From UBA2767 sp965228625 (GTDB lineage: Bacteria > Pseudomonadota > Alphaproteobacteria > Rhizobiales > Methyloligellaceae), in contig OZ245829.1 in the NCBI GenBank assembly GCA_965228625.1, forward strand, positions 1,364,001 to 1,428,000: a stretch of DNA of 64,000 nucleotides, given 5' to 3'. A program made the translations under genes and the position numbers. This document shows positions 7,327-15,766 of this stretch, in pieces. The notes under the pieces are model-generated. The model ran no database searches, was not told the DNA's origin, and was given only the letters and a program-made list of their open reading frames with translations. The stretch's first letter is position 1. Each line of letters begins with the position of its first letter.

Positions 7327-9764
7327 TCGACCCGCGCGTCATCTCGGTGTTGCTGTCGCATTGGCGCAAGCATCCATTCCAGCTCGTTATGCTGTTGACG
7401 GGGCTTTTTCTTGCGTCCGGCCTTTGGACAGGCGTTGAAGCCGTCAACACGGAGGCGCGGGCAAGCTATGCGCTTGCGGAAGAGGCGCTTTCACCGCCGC
7501 AATTTGCTTCGATCGTCTCGGCAAGAACCCGCACGGTCCCGGTTGAAACCTACACGAGGCTGCAAAGCTCAGGTTGGCGAACGTCCCCGATATTCGAAAA
7601 GAGGGTCCGGGTAGGCGATCGACATCTGCGCGCGATCGGCGTCGACGTTCTGACCTATCCGGCGCGCGATGTCTTTCAGGACGTGACATCGCAGGACTCA
7701 ACGCAAACATTCCTCACACGGCTGATCGGCAAGACCGGCACCCTGTTTGCGGACGAGCCGACCGCCGCTTTTCTCATGCGCAATGGAGTAAAGGGCGAAA
7801 TACGCACCTCCGACCGTTTGCCCCCGAAAACCGTTCTCGGTGATTTCTCGGCACTTGCGCGTCTTCTCCCCGGCAATGAAGCGGATATCTCGGCCGGTGG
7901 TTTCTCCCGCCTCATCGTGCTGGACGATCAGCCACGGGATCAGGTTCCGCTGCGCGAATTTGCCGATGTCATCCTGACCGAACCCGCCGACCGTACGGGA
8001 ACCGCCGAGCTGACCGACAGTTTCCACCTGAACCTGACGGCATTCGGCTTTCTTTCCTTCCTGGTGGGCCTGTTCGTCGTATACGGCATCATCACCCTGT
8101 CTTTCGAACAGCGGCGGGTGGTGTTCCGGACGTTGCGTCTGCTCGGCGTGTCGCGGCGGCAACTCATCGCGAGCCTGTCTATAGAGCTCCTTGTGCTGGC
8201 CACCATCGGCGGAATCCTCGGCGTGATCGGAGGTTACGTCCTTGCCGCGGCGCTCCTGCCGGACGTGGCGGCGACACTGGAGAGCCTTTATCGTGCAAAC
8301 GTCTCCGGTTCCCTGACATTTCGCTGGCAGTGGTTGGCGTCGGGCGTCGCAATCACGCTGTTGGGCACGGCACTCGCCTCGGCGAGCGGATTTGTCGAAA
8401 CCGCGCGCAGTTCTATCCTTGAAGCAGGTGGAGCGAACGCCGCGAGGATACGCCTGTTTCGTCTGTCGCGCGTTCAGGCCGTCCTGGCGCTCGTGCTTTT
8501 GGCAACGTTCGCACTGCTGATGGCCTTCGGCCAAGGGCTCGTTGCCGGGTTCGCCGCCCTCGCCTGTCTGCTGATCGGCTTTGCCCTGGCGCTTCCGTCC
8601 CTTTTGAACTGGATCATCGCACGGGCTTCGACAGTCGCGCGGGGACCGCTTTCCGAATGGTTTCTGGCCGATGCCCGGTTCGTGCTGCCGGGCCTTTCGG
8701 TCGCACTGATGGCGCTGCTGATGGCGGCCTCCGCCAATATCGGCGTCAGCACGATGGTCGGGAGCTTCCGGATCACCTTCCTCGACTGGTTGGACCAGAG
8801 ACTGGCCGCGGAAGTCTATCTCTCGGCACGGTCCCCGGATGAGGCAATCGCCATAAACGAATGGCTGGCGCCAAAGGTGGATGCGGTCCTGCCCATCATG
8901 AGCGAGCGCGTTCGCCTGTCCGGGGAGCCCGGAGACATGTATGGCGTTGCCGATCATGCGACGTATCGGCGAGACTGGCCGTTGAAGGCATCCAGTGAAG
9001 ATGCCTGGGACCGTGTTTTTGCGGGCGACGGCGTTCTCATCAATGAGCAGCTTTCGTTGCGATACGGCCTTGCGGTCGGCGATACCCTGAGCATCGAAGG
9101 CAACCATGCGCTGGAGATCGTGGGCATTTATCCCGACTATGGAAACCCGTCCGTCGAAGCGATGATCGGGATCGGTCTGTTCGACACGTGGTATCCCGAT
9201 TCCACGCGACGGCGCTTCGTCATCCGCGTGGATCCGAACCGATCCGACGAGATCATTCGGGGCCTGCAGGAGGCATTTGCATTGCCGGACTCGCATATCG
9301 CCAACCAGACCGAGGTCAAGCAGCTCTCGCGGCAGATCTTCGAGCGGACTTTCGTCGTCACCGCCGCGCTGAATGTCCTGACGCTTGGCGTCGCGGTTTT
9401 TGCCCTGCTGACGAGTCTCGTGATCCTGGCGACCTATCGCATCCCGCAGTTGGCGCCGCTGTGGGCCATGGGAATGACCAGGGTGCAAATTGCGAGGTTC
9501 GAGCTGATGCGCGCGCTGGTGCTGGCCCTGTTGACCGGACTGATCGCCATTCCGGTCGGGCTGTTGCTCGGCTGGGTCCTGCTTGCGGTCATCAATGTCG
9601 AGGCCTTTGGCTGGCGGCTTCCGTTTCAATCAGACCCGCGCGACTGGGTTCTGTTGCTCGCCTATTCGGTGCTCGCAGCCCTGGTCGCGGCCGCCTACCC
9701 CACGCTGCGGCTCGCCCGGGTCTCGCCGTCCAACTTGTTGAAGCAGGCAACCGATGCGAACTAG
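7323..9764 (+). CDS. ABC transporter permease, FtsX/MacB family (double FtsX)
   Basis: 813 residues. An N-terminal transmembrane helix is followed by a large periplasmic domain, three TM helices (about 240-360), a pair of central hydrophobic segments (about 385-445), a second periplasmic domain and a final three-helix FtsX block (about 680-800). This is two FtsX modules in one chain, resembling AttF and AttG of Agrobacterium joined together. ATG overlaps the ATPase stop (ATGA), and the gene's end overlaps the start of the AttH-like gene by 11 bases. The complex probably works on lipids or lipoproteins at the outer face of the inner membrane, as inferred from the family. Confidence 0.88.
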   Translation: MIDPRVISVLLSHWRKHPFQLVMLLTGLFLASGLWTGVEAVNTEARASYALAEEALSPPQFASIVSARTRTVPVETYTRLQSSGWRTSPIFEKRVRVGDRHLRAIGVDVLTYPARDVFQDVTSQDSTQTFLTRLIGKTGTLFADEPTAAFLMRNGVKGEIRTSDRLPPKTVLGDFSALARLLPGNEADISAGGFSRLIVLDDQPRDQVPLREFADVILTEPADRTGTAELTDSFHLNLTAFGFLSFLVGLFVVYGIITLSFEQRRVVFRTLRLLGVSRRQLIASLSIELLVLATIGGILGVIGGYVLAAALLPDVAATLESLYRANVSGSLTFRWQWLASGVAITLLGTALASASGFVETARSSILEAGGANAARIRLFRLSRVQAVLALVLLATFALLMAFGQGLVAGFAALACLLIGFALALPSLLNWIIARASTVARGPLSEWFLADARFVLPGLSVALMALLMAASANIGVSTMVGSFRITFLDWLDQRLAAEVYLSARSPDEAIAINEWLAPKVDAVLPIMSERVRLSGEPGDMYGVADHATYRRDWPLKASSEDAWDRVFAGDGVLINEQLSLRYGLAVGDTLSIEGNHALEIVGIYPDYGNPSVEAMIGIGLFDTWYPDSTRRRFVIRVDPNRSDEIIRGLQEAFALPDSHIANQTEVKQLSRQIFERTFVVTAALNVLTLGVAVFALLTSLVILATYRIPQLAPLWAMGMTRVQIARFELMRALVLALLTGLIAIPVGLLLGWVLLAVINVEAFGWRLPFQSDPRDWVLLLAYSVLAALVAAAYPTLRLARVSPSNLLKQATDAN

Positions 9765-10851
9765 CTGGAAGCGAACAGTCTTGGTCGCCACGGCGATGAT
9801 GGCGATCCTTGGCGCGGTTCAGGCCCTGGGGCAGGGATTTTCGGGTCTGGGCGCCGACGCCGAGGGATTCTCGGTGCCGAAACCCGGCAAGCAGTTCGTG
9901 TTCCCGCGTGACCATGCGGCCCACGAAGACTACCGGATTGAATGGTGGTACCTGACCGCCAATCTGAGCGATGCCGAGGGCAAGCGCTACGGTCTCCAGT
10001 GGACGCTGTTTCGGTCGGCCCTGAGACCGGAGACGGGAACCCGGTTTGCGCCGGGACAGGTCTGGTTTGCACACGCGGCGGTCACGACCCCTGATGAACA
10101 TTTCGCGTCCGAGACCATCGCCCGCGGCGGACTTGGGACCGCGGGCGTGACCGCCGAACCGTTCAGGGCCTGGATCAATGGATGGGAAATGCTTGGGCGA
10201 GCGACACTGCCGGAAGACGCGCTGTCGCGCCTGGTGCTCAAGGCGAGCGGTCAGGACTTCTCCTATGACATGGAGCTGGTCGCCGGCGGCCCGCTGGTCT
10301 TCCACGGCGACGCCGGCTATTCGGTCAAATCCGAGACCGGTCAGGCGAGTTACTACTATTCCCAGCCTTTCTACCGGGTGCGCGGGACCCTCAACCTGCC
10401 GGACGGCCCGGTCGAGGTTTCCGGAAACGCCTGGCTCGACCGCGAATGGTCGTCGCAGCCGCTCTCGGCCGACCAAAGCGGCTGGGACTGGATATCGCTC
10501 CATCTGGACGGCGGTGAAAAACTGATGGGGTTTCAGCTTCGAAACACCGATGGAAGCGTCTACCGGTCCGCTACGTGGATTGACGCGGACGGCACCACCA
10601 GCCCGATTCCCGATCCACATCTCAAGATGGAACCGTTGTCGCAAACCGTGGTCGCCGGAAGAGAAGTGCCGACACGCTGGCGCGTGACTCTGCCCAAGCG
10701 AAACCTCGATGTGACGATCGACGCCGTCAATCCGAAGGCATGGATGGATCTCACGATTGCCTATTGGGAGGGTCCGGTGACCGTAAGCGGCACGCATTCG
10801 GGAATCGGATATCTGGAGATGACGGGATACCCGGTCAGCGCTGCGAATTAG
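9754..10851 (+). CDS. AttH/CrtC-like secreted lipocalin-fold protein
   Basis: 365 residues with a signal peptide (about 1-26). The fold signature IEWWYLTANL, together with GYSVK, WLDREWS and a C-terminal YLEMTGY, marks the family of AttH 'predicted secreted hydrolases' related to carotenoid 1,2-hydratase. It starts within the 3' end of the permease gene and is the third gene of the operon. AttH-like proteins regularly accompany this class of ABC transporter and may carry or modify a hydrophobic ligand in the periplasm. No carotenoid genes are nearby, so a hydratase role in carotenoid synthesis is unlikely. Confidence 0.85.
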   Translation: MRTSWKRTVLVATAMMAILGAVQALGQGFSGLGADAEGFSVPKPGKQFVFPRDHAAHEDYRIEWWYLTANLSDAEGKRYGLQWTLFRSALRPETGTRFAPGQVWFAHAAVTTPDEHFASETIARGGLGTAGVTAEPFRAWINGWEMLGRATLPEDALSRLVLKASGQDFSYDMELVAGGPLVFHGDAGYSVKSETGQASYYYSQPFYRVRGTLNLPDGPVEVSGNAWLDREWSSQPLSADQSGWDWISLHLDGGEKLMGFQLRNTDGSVYRSATWIDADGTTSPIPDPHLKMEPLSQTVVAGREVPTRWRVTLPKRNLDVTIDAVNPKAWMDLTIAYWEGPVTVSGTHSGIGYLEMTGYPVSAAN

Positions 10852-11120
10852 AGCCTGAGGATCGTCACGGCGATAACGACGCAAACGGAGAAAAGCAGAA
10901 ACTCGTAGATCCCGTGTTCCCTGCCCGGCAGTGAAACCGGCAACACGGCCAGCAGCTTGCTTGCGCCAAAGATGAAGAGCGGACCTGCGATCGCGCACAG
11001 CATGGCCGAGATGACGAAGGACTCGCCCAGCAACCAGGCGATCGCACCCCCCAGCATTCCGCAGATGACTGCATCTTCGAATGGAAAGACCCTGGGCGGT
11101 GGCGCTGGCATCTCAACCAC
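10848..11120 (-). CDS. small integral membrane protein, unknown
   Basis: 90 residues with three hydrophobic stretches (about 16-31, 35-60 and 70-90) and a short Pro-rich N-terminus (PAPPPR). It converges on the AttH-like gene with a four-base overlap of the two ends. No family recognised. Being opposite to the operon, it is probably transcribed separately from a promoter near 11125-11200, where a copy of a short intergenic repeat also lies. Confidence 0.5.
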   Translation of the reverse strand: MVEMPAPPPRVFPFEDAVICGMLGGAIAWLLGESFVISAMLCAIAGPLFIFGASKLLAVLPVSLPGREHGIYEFLLFSVCVVIAVTILRL

Positions 11121-11121
11121 C

Positions 11122-11149
11122 CTAGAGCCTTTTCGACCAAATCGGAGCC
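11122..11149. repeat. short intergenic repeat, copy 1
   Basis: CTAGAGCC, one variable base, then TTTCGACCAAATCG, followed by GAGCC. A copy in the opposite orientation lies at 28796-28829 and a weaker one at 46928-46952. All are intergenic. Confidence 0.5.
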
Positions 11150-11219
11150 GGGAAAATCCAAACGCCTGTGTTCCGCGTAACGTCTCCGATGCACCTTTTC
11201 AGATTTTTGAGACACGGAA

Positions 11220-11672
11220 ATGCAGACGACGAAATTCTTGCTATCGGCCTTCCTGGCGCTTGCGATCGCCAGCTTGGTCGGCGGAGGTAACGCTATGGCG
11301 AGTCCGACCGATAGCTGGGCCTGGAAATACCGGCCGCTCATTGTTTTCGCGCCAGACAGCCAAAACGCGCAGCTAGCCGAACAGCGCAAAAGACTGTCCC
11401 CCGTCCACGGTGAATTGCGAGAGCGCGATATGACCTTGATCGAAATCGTTGGGAAACGTGCAAACGTGGTCTTCGGGCCGGCAGTGGAAATCGACGCCGC
11501 GGCCCTGATGGACGCCCTGAAAGTCCGGGGTGACCGGTTTGAAGTGGTGCTCCTGGGCAAGGACACGGGGGTCAAGCTGAAGTCCGACAGCCCTGTCACG
11601 TCGCAGGATCTGTTTTCACTGATCGACCAGATGCCCATGCGGCGCCGCGAAATGAACCGGGGCGCGAGCTAG
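11220..11672 (+). CDS. DUF4174 family periplasmic protein
   Basis: 150 residues with a signal peptide (about 1-27, cleaved near AMA). The mature protein shows family hallmarks: YRPLIVFAPD at the start, RDMTLIEI in the middle, VVLLGKDTGVKLK, and the C-terminal LFSLIDQMPMRRREM. DUF4174 has a thioredoxin-like layout but lacks a CxxC motif here. Function unknown. It stands alone between a convergent-divergent pair of minus-strand genes. Confidence 0.8.
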   Translation: MQTTKFLLSAFLALAIASLVGGGNAMASPTDSWAWKYRPLIVFAPDSQNAQLAEQRKRLSPVHGELRERDMTLIEIVGKRANVVFGPAVEIDAAALMDALKVRGDRFEVVLLGKDTGVKLKSDSPVTSQDLFSLIDQMPMRRREMNRGAS

Positions 11673-11720
11673 CGGGTCGAGGGTGAGCCTCGACCTCTCG
11701 TCGACTGCGCGGTCCGCAAG

Positions 11721-12056
11721 TCAGGGTGCTGGAATCTCCAGGGTCATGAGCGGCGCATATTGCTGGGCGCCGAATATGTCGGGATCACCGGGGCCACCGC
11801 TTGCGCGCGTGCGATAAAACGTGAACTTGATGGCGAAGGCGGGATCGAACTCCACGAAATCGGAAATGCGGTCGTCCGGAATGCCGTAAAGATCGGCCAC
11901 GGTTTGGCGCGTCAGTGCGCCGCTGTTGCGCACCATGTCGTAGTCTTCCCGGTCCTTGAAAATGATGTCGAACGTAATCTTGTCGACACCGGCGTTCTTT
12001 GACCGGATGGTCTTGGCGATGTCTGCGAGCCTCTTGCCCTTTGCGGTGCGCGTCAT
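11721..12056 (-). CDS. DUF4387 domain protein
   Basis: 111 residues matching DUF4387: an N-terminal ADIAKTIRSKNAG, then TFDIIF, a central LYGIPDD, and the end FGAQQYAPLMTLEI. It begins three bases after the AtuA-like gene's stop, so the two are co-transcribed. DUF4387 genes accompany AtuA-type (DUF1446) genes in many bacteria, and the pair is thought to work together on an unknown CoA or terpenoid-type substrate. Its transcription is predicted to come from the sigma-54 promoter at 13483-13497. Confidence 0.85.
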   Translation of the reverse strand: MTRTAKGKRLADIAKTIRSKNAGVDKITFDIIFKDREDYDMVRNSGALTRQTVADLYGIPDDRISDFVEFDPAFAIKFTFYRTRASGGPGDPDIFGAQQYAPLMTLEIPAP

Positions 12057-12059
12057 GGA

Positions 12060-13424
12060 TCAATGCCCCGCCTGCGTCATGTGTCGGGGGAAGAGTTCCA
12101 GCCCGTCGTCCACCGCGACCGTGTGATTGAGCGTCCAACTATAAGCCGGACTTGCCTGCAGCACTTCATCCAATACGAACGACACGGAACCGGCTGTGCC
12201 TTTTACGTCCGGAAGGCGGGCGTAGAACATCTGCCGGGTTGCGGTCAGGCAGATTTCCTCGGCCATCTCCGCGGTCGGCGCCACCGCGTGAACGACGACG
12301 CAGAGTTCGTGACTGAGTGTATTCCTCACCGGCTCCAGGTCACCCATCACACCGTTCTTGCCAAAGATGTTGTAGTGCAACTCGTAGCCCTCTTCGCCAA
12401 AACGATCGGCAACGTGAGACCGTGCCCAGGCAATGACCTGGTCGACATGCTCAACCGTGTAAGGGTCCCGGATGCCGACAATTCCCACGAACCGCTCACC
12501 AAGCTTGCCGGCGCCCTCGATCTTTACCCGCACTTCGTCGGCGGGAATGAAGTTGGCGCCGGTGATCCGCGTCGTCTTTTCCGACAACTGTTCATAGTTG
12601 CAGTTGGTCATGTCCAGAAGACCGCCGGCAACATATTCGTGGTACGGATTGGACCTCTCATACATGGCGTGGCCCGCGACGCTCGCCACCGTGCACCGCT
12701 GGGCCGGGCTCATGGCCGTGATGAGAACTTCCCCACCGCCATTGATTTCACCCAACACCGTCTCCTTGCCACCATATGGTTCGGCGCAAAACGACGCGCA
12801 TTCGAGAACTTTGCCCAGATAATAGCTTTCCGGCAGCCCATGCCCCCGGTGCAGCGCGCCGGCGGCGAATACGGCGCTGTCCGAACATCGCCCGCCGATA
12901 ATCACGTCGGCGCCCTCCTCCAGGAGATCCATGAACGGATGCACGCCGGCCATCGCCACAATCCGATCGGTGGCCTCCAGTTCCTCTTCCGTCATCTTTG
13001 AACGGCCGTCCAATCCCAGGACATCACTGCCCGCACGGTTCTTGGCCAGCAGATAGTCCGGCGTGATCTCGGAATAGAAATAACCGAGCTTGAAGCTTGG
13101 CAGAGCGTGCTTTTCCGCAAGTTCCTTGATCATCTGGACGTAAAGATCGACACGGCTGTTCGAGCCGGTATCCCCTGCCGAGCCGATAATCATAGGCACA
13201 TCAAGCTTGCGAGCCGCCAGCAGCATCTCCTCAAGATCGTGCTCTTGCCAACGGCGGGGACTGGTCGATATGTCCAAGCCGAGCGGAACCGGACCCACGT
13301 CATTGCTGCCGGAGTCCGCCGCGATGAAATCGGGATTGGCGGCAACTCCCAGGTGAAAGCTCTCGGTCTTCAGCGGTGCGAAGCCCAAGTGCCCGTTCGG
13401 ACAGATGATGCGGGTTGAACCCAT
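12060..13424 (-). CDS. AtuA-like (DUF1446, acyclic terpene utilisation family) protein
   Basis: 454 residues, the usual length of DUF1446 proteins. Family marks include IICPNGHLGFAPL at the start, DSGSNDVGPVPLG, IIGSAGDTGSN, DVIIGGRCSDSAVFA and GGEVLITAMSPAQR. AtuA was named from the Pseudomonas citronellol/geraniol pathway, but most homologues lie in other contexts and the reaction is unknown. It is followed at once by DUF4387 and preceded by a sigma-54 promoter about 60 bases upstream of the ATG. The neighbouring enhancer-binding protein, peptide transporter and C45 amidase suggest a catabolic module for an amide- or peptide-like compound (inference). Confidence 0.85.
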   Translation of the reverse strand: MGSTRIICPNGHLGFAPLKTESFHLGVAANPDFIAADSGSNDVGPVPLGLDISTSPRRWQEHDLEEMLLAARKLDVPMIIGSAGDTGSNSRVDLYVQMIKELAEKHALPSFKLGYFYSEITPDYLLAKNRAGSDVLGLDGRSKMTEEELEATDRIVAMAGVHPFMDLLEEGADVIIGGRCSDSAVFAAGALHRGHGLPESYYLGKVLECASFCAEPYGGKETVLGEINGGGEVLITAMSPAQRCTVASVAGHAMYERSNPYHEYVAGGLLDMTNCNYEQLSEKTTRITGANFIPADEVRVKIEGAGKLGERFVGIVGIRDPYTVEHVDQVIAWARSHVADRFGEEGYELHYNIFGKNGVMGDLEPVRNTLSHELCVVVHAVAPTAEMAEEICLTATRQMFYARLPDVKGTAGSVSFVLDEVLQASPAYSWTLNHTVAVDDGLELFPRHMTQAGH

Positions 13425-13482
13425 GTGAAGCAGCGTCTCCCTTGCTTTGGAACGTCGTCCGTCAATGCCGGCCTGTCATGAT

Positions 13483-13497
13483 GCACACGCCGTGCCA
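13483..13497 (-). promoter_or_regulatory. sigma-54 promoter of the AtuA-like/DUF4387 genes
   Basis: Read on the minus strand: TGGCAC, GGCGT, GTGC, followed by A. The -24 element is perfect and the -12 element differs from TTGC by one base. Spacing is exact. The -12 GC lies about 60 bases before the ATG at 13424. Confidence 0.75.
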
Positions 13498-13591
13498 GTC
13501 ATGCGCGATGAAAAAAGGCTCATTTTTTCAGAGGCTTAGCAATGTACCGGCTGCGTTGCCGGCGATGAGTGTGTGCAGATTGCTCCGACAT

Positions 13592-13606
13592 GAGTGAAAC
13601 GCACGC
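13592..13606. promoter_or_regulatory. candidate enhancer site for the sigma-54 activator
   Basis: Imperfect inverted repeat GAGTG-N5-CACGC, about 95-110 bases upstream of the -24 element at 13497. It matches the GCGTG-N5-CACGC site that stands at the same distance from the other sigma-54 promoter of this cluster. Confidence 0.5.
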
Positions 13607-13624
13607 ACGTCGATGGAGGTAACA

Positions 13625-14620
13625 TCAAAGCCCGAGCTTCTTCATCTGATGGCGCAAGGCGTGGCGGGATATACCGAGGCTCCTGGCGGCTCCGGAAACG
13701 CTGCCATTCTCGCCCAAAGCCACCTCAACCATGCGGCGCTGAAAGGCCCGGGTGCGGCCATGAAAGTTCAGTTCGCCGTTGGTTCGTGCCTCGGTGAACG
13801 CCGCACCATCAGGGTCGTGCTCAGCATCCATCATTGAGGTATCACCTTCCACCTCCCGCGTAATCCTCGGCGGAATATGGCGAACGAGAACGCGGTCATC
13901 GTCTTCGAGAATGAAGATGCGTTCCAGCAGGTTTTCGAGCTCGCGGACGTTACCTGGCCAGGGATAGGCCAGGAACACGTCGCGAACCGCCGGCTCCAGA
14001 TCTCGGATCTTTCGGCCATAGCGTGCGTTGAATTTCCGCATGAAGTAGTCGGCGAGAACCAGAACGTCGTTGCCGCGTTCACGCAGCGGCGGAATGTTGA
14101 TGGCGACAACCTGCAGCCGATAGTAAAGATCGTCGCGAAAACGCCCGGCCCGCACCTCTGCATAGAGGATCTTGTTGGTGGCCGCGATGAACCGAACATC
14201 GACTTTCTTCGAGCGAACCGCCCCAACCCGGCGGAACTCCTGCGTATCGAGCAGGCTCAGAAGCTTGGCCTGCAGGACCGGCTCCAGCTCCCGGATCTCA
14301 TCGAGAAAGATACTGCCGCCGTGAGCCGCCTCCACCAGACCGGTCTTTTTTGCGAGCGCACCCGTAAAGGCACCCTTTTCGAAACCGAAGAGTTCGCTTT
14401 CCATCAGGTTCGCAGGTATGGCGGCGCAGTTGACGTCGATGAACTCGCGCGCGGCCCGATCGCTTCCCGCGTGAAGCATCCGTGCGACCAGTCCCTTGCC
14501 GGTCCCGGTCTCACCGTAGATCAGGATGGTGCGGGTCGGGCTGTTCGCGACCTTGGCAATTAGCTGCCGGGTGTCGCGCATGCTCGGATGTTCGCCGATA
14601 AGTTCATACTGGTACGTCAT
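13625..14620 (-). CDS. sigma-54 dependent enhancer-binding protein (AAA+ and Fis HTH)
   Basis: 331 residues. The AAA+ domain begins almost at the N-terminus: Walker A GETGTGK (36-42), the sigma-54 contact loop GAFTGA (83-88), Walker B IFLDE (104-108), arginine-finger region FRDDLYYRL, and sensor II NVRELENLLERI. A Fis-type helix-turn-helix ends the protein (GAARSLGISRHALRHQMKKLG). There is no N-terminal receiver, GAF or PAS domain, so activity must be set by expression or by a partner, as in PspF/HrpS-type activators. AGGAA stands six bases before the ATG. The gene follows the C45 amidase gene after 30 bases and so probably lies in the Dpp operon transcribed from the sigma-54 promoter at 21321, a positive autoregulatory layout. 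Confidence 0.93.
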   Translation of the reverse strand: MTYQYELIGEHPSMRDTRQLIAKVANSPTRTILIYGETGTGKGLVARMLHAGSDRAAREFIDVNCAAIPANLMESELFGFEKGAFTGALAKKTGLVEAAHGGSIFLDEIRELEPVLQAKLLSLLDTQEFRRVGAVRSKKVDVRFIAATNKILYAEVRAGRFRDDLYYRLQVVAINIPPLRERGNDVLVLADYFMRKFNARYGRKIRDLEPAVRDVFLAYPWPGNVRELENLLERIFILEDDDRVLVRHIPPRITREVEGDTSMMDAEHDPDGAAFTEARTNGELNFHGRTRAFQRRMVEVALGENGSVSGAARSLGISRHALRHQMKKLGL

Positions 14621-14650
14621 GGTCGGTTCCTGCCCGCTTTCGGTCGCGTC

Positions 14651-15766
14651 TCAGAAGGAATAGACGCGCCAGTCATCCGAACACGGATTGCCCGGACAAA
14701 AATACAGAGTGCGTGAATTACACGCAAACAGGGCGGTGGATATGGTCGCCGATCCGTCGGCAGATCCATGGCGGCACAGGGCCGGTGCACCATCGACGTC
14801 ATGACCTGCCATGAGCCCGGCAAGATCCGTGAAATCGGAGTTCCCGGAAGCACCTGCGAGCCAGGTGTCTATGCGCGCCTGGCGGCCGCGGGAGTTTGCT
14901 GCCGCCGCGTCGTCCGGCGCACGAGGTTCCCCCACCTGAAGGTCCCCTGACAGGAAATGGTTGGTTTGTCCGATGCCCGCAGCACCGGCGTGCGTGACGT
15001 GAACCTCATCTGCCCCGAGTTCGACTGTGGCGGCGTTGCCGTTACCGTCCATCAGGATCAGCGCGCCGCCACCGACATGAGATTGCGCTTCAACAAGAGC
15101 CAGTGCCTCTGGAACGGAGCCGGCCCGGATCAGGACTTCGTTCATCAACAGATAGCGCAACCATCCAACTCCCGGCCGGCGCCACCCGATGCGTGTGTCT
15201 GCCAGCGCCAGGCCGTCCGAGTTCATGCCGCTGGAGAAGGCGCCGGGGCTGCCCAGACTGCCAACCGCCAATATCCGGCGCTCGCCCCAATCCGGATCGC
15301 TCTCCAGGAACACGCGCTGAAGAGTGCGATGTTCGCCCAGGTAATCTCTGTTCTTGGCCATCACGGGGCCGCTGCCGGACAGTTTGCGGGCGACCACGCT
15401 ACATCCATCCTCGTCCCGCGCATGCCGCCCGTTTGCGTCTTCAATGGCAGCCAGATGCAGATAGGCAAAAAGATCGTCGAGGCCGATGCAGTAACCCTCG
15501 GCGATACCTGTGAGTTGCAAGATGTGATCGGGCGCATTGTCACGGACGAAGTCCAACTGTGCGGCGAGATAAGCTTCGGCCTTCGACAGCAAGTCCCGGG
15601 CATCGTCAATACGGCTCATGACTGCTTGTCGGACAACCGGCATCAGATCGGGCTCGGCGGCAGCCTGGCCAAGGCCGCGCGTGAACGGATCACCGCTGAG
15701 GGTCATCGGCGATGCAGCCCGTTGCACTTTCAGGAGGAGCGCCGGGTCTGACACGGACGCACTCAT
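14651..15766 (-). CDS. C45 family acyltransferase/amidase (penicillin acyltransferase-like)
   Basis: 371 residues. N-terminal nucleophile hydrolase of the acyl-CoA:6-aminopenicillanate acyltransferase group. The autocatalytic processing site is visible as Gly121-Cys122 in DEDGCSVVA, so the precursor should split into two chains and expose Cys122 as nucleophile. Later family marks are MAKNRDYL, FSSGMNSDGLAL and a C-terminal region with several Cys. Its start overlaps the stop of the DppF-like gene (ATGA). Neighbourhood suggests that it hydrolyses an amide or short acylated peptide brought in by the Dpp transporter. No signal peptide is seen, so it acts in the cytoplasm. Confidence 0.85.
   Translation of the reverse strand: MSASVSDPALLLKVQRAASPMTLSGDPFTRGLGQAAAEPDLMPVVRQAVMSRIDDARDLLSKAEAYLAAQLDFVRDNAPDHILQLTGIAEGYCIGLDDLFAYLHLAAIEDANGRHARDEDGCSVVARKLSGSGPVMAKNRDYLGEHRTLQRVFLESDPDWGERRILAVGSLGSPGAFSSGMNSDGLALADTRIGWRRPGVGWLRYLLMNEVLIRAGSVPEALALVEAQSHVGGGALILMDGNGNAATVELGADEVHVTHAGAAGIGQTNHFLSGDLQVGEPRAPDDAAAANSRGRQARIDTWLAGASGNSDFTDLAGLMAGHDVDGAPALCRHGSADGSATISTALFACNSRTLYFCPGNPCSDDWRVYSF

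Noticed and set aside
7698..9629. Long minus-strand frame of 643 codons opposite the FtsX-type permease
   Set aside because: Composition is Arg/Gln/Asp-rich with no domain, and the plus strand holds a clear permease with overlapping neighbours; it is a GC-driven shadow.
9754..10851. Carotenoid 1,2-hydratase (CrtC)
   Set aside because: The CrtC-like signature is shared by AttH proteins, there are no carotenoid genes, and the ABC transporter context fits AttH.
9592..10998. 468-codon minus-strand frame opposite the AttH-like gene
   Set aside because: Arg-rich shadow frame; the plus-strand protein has a signal peptide and family motifs.
12063..13001. 312-codon plus-strand frame opposite the AtuA-like gene
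   Set aside because: Shadow frame; the minus-strand protein matches DUF1446 along its whole length.
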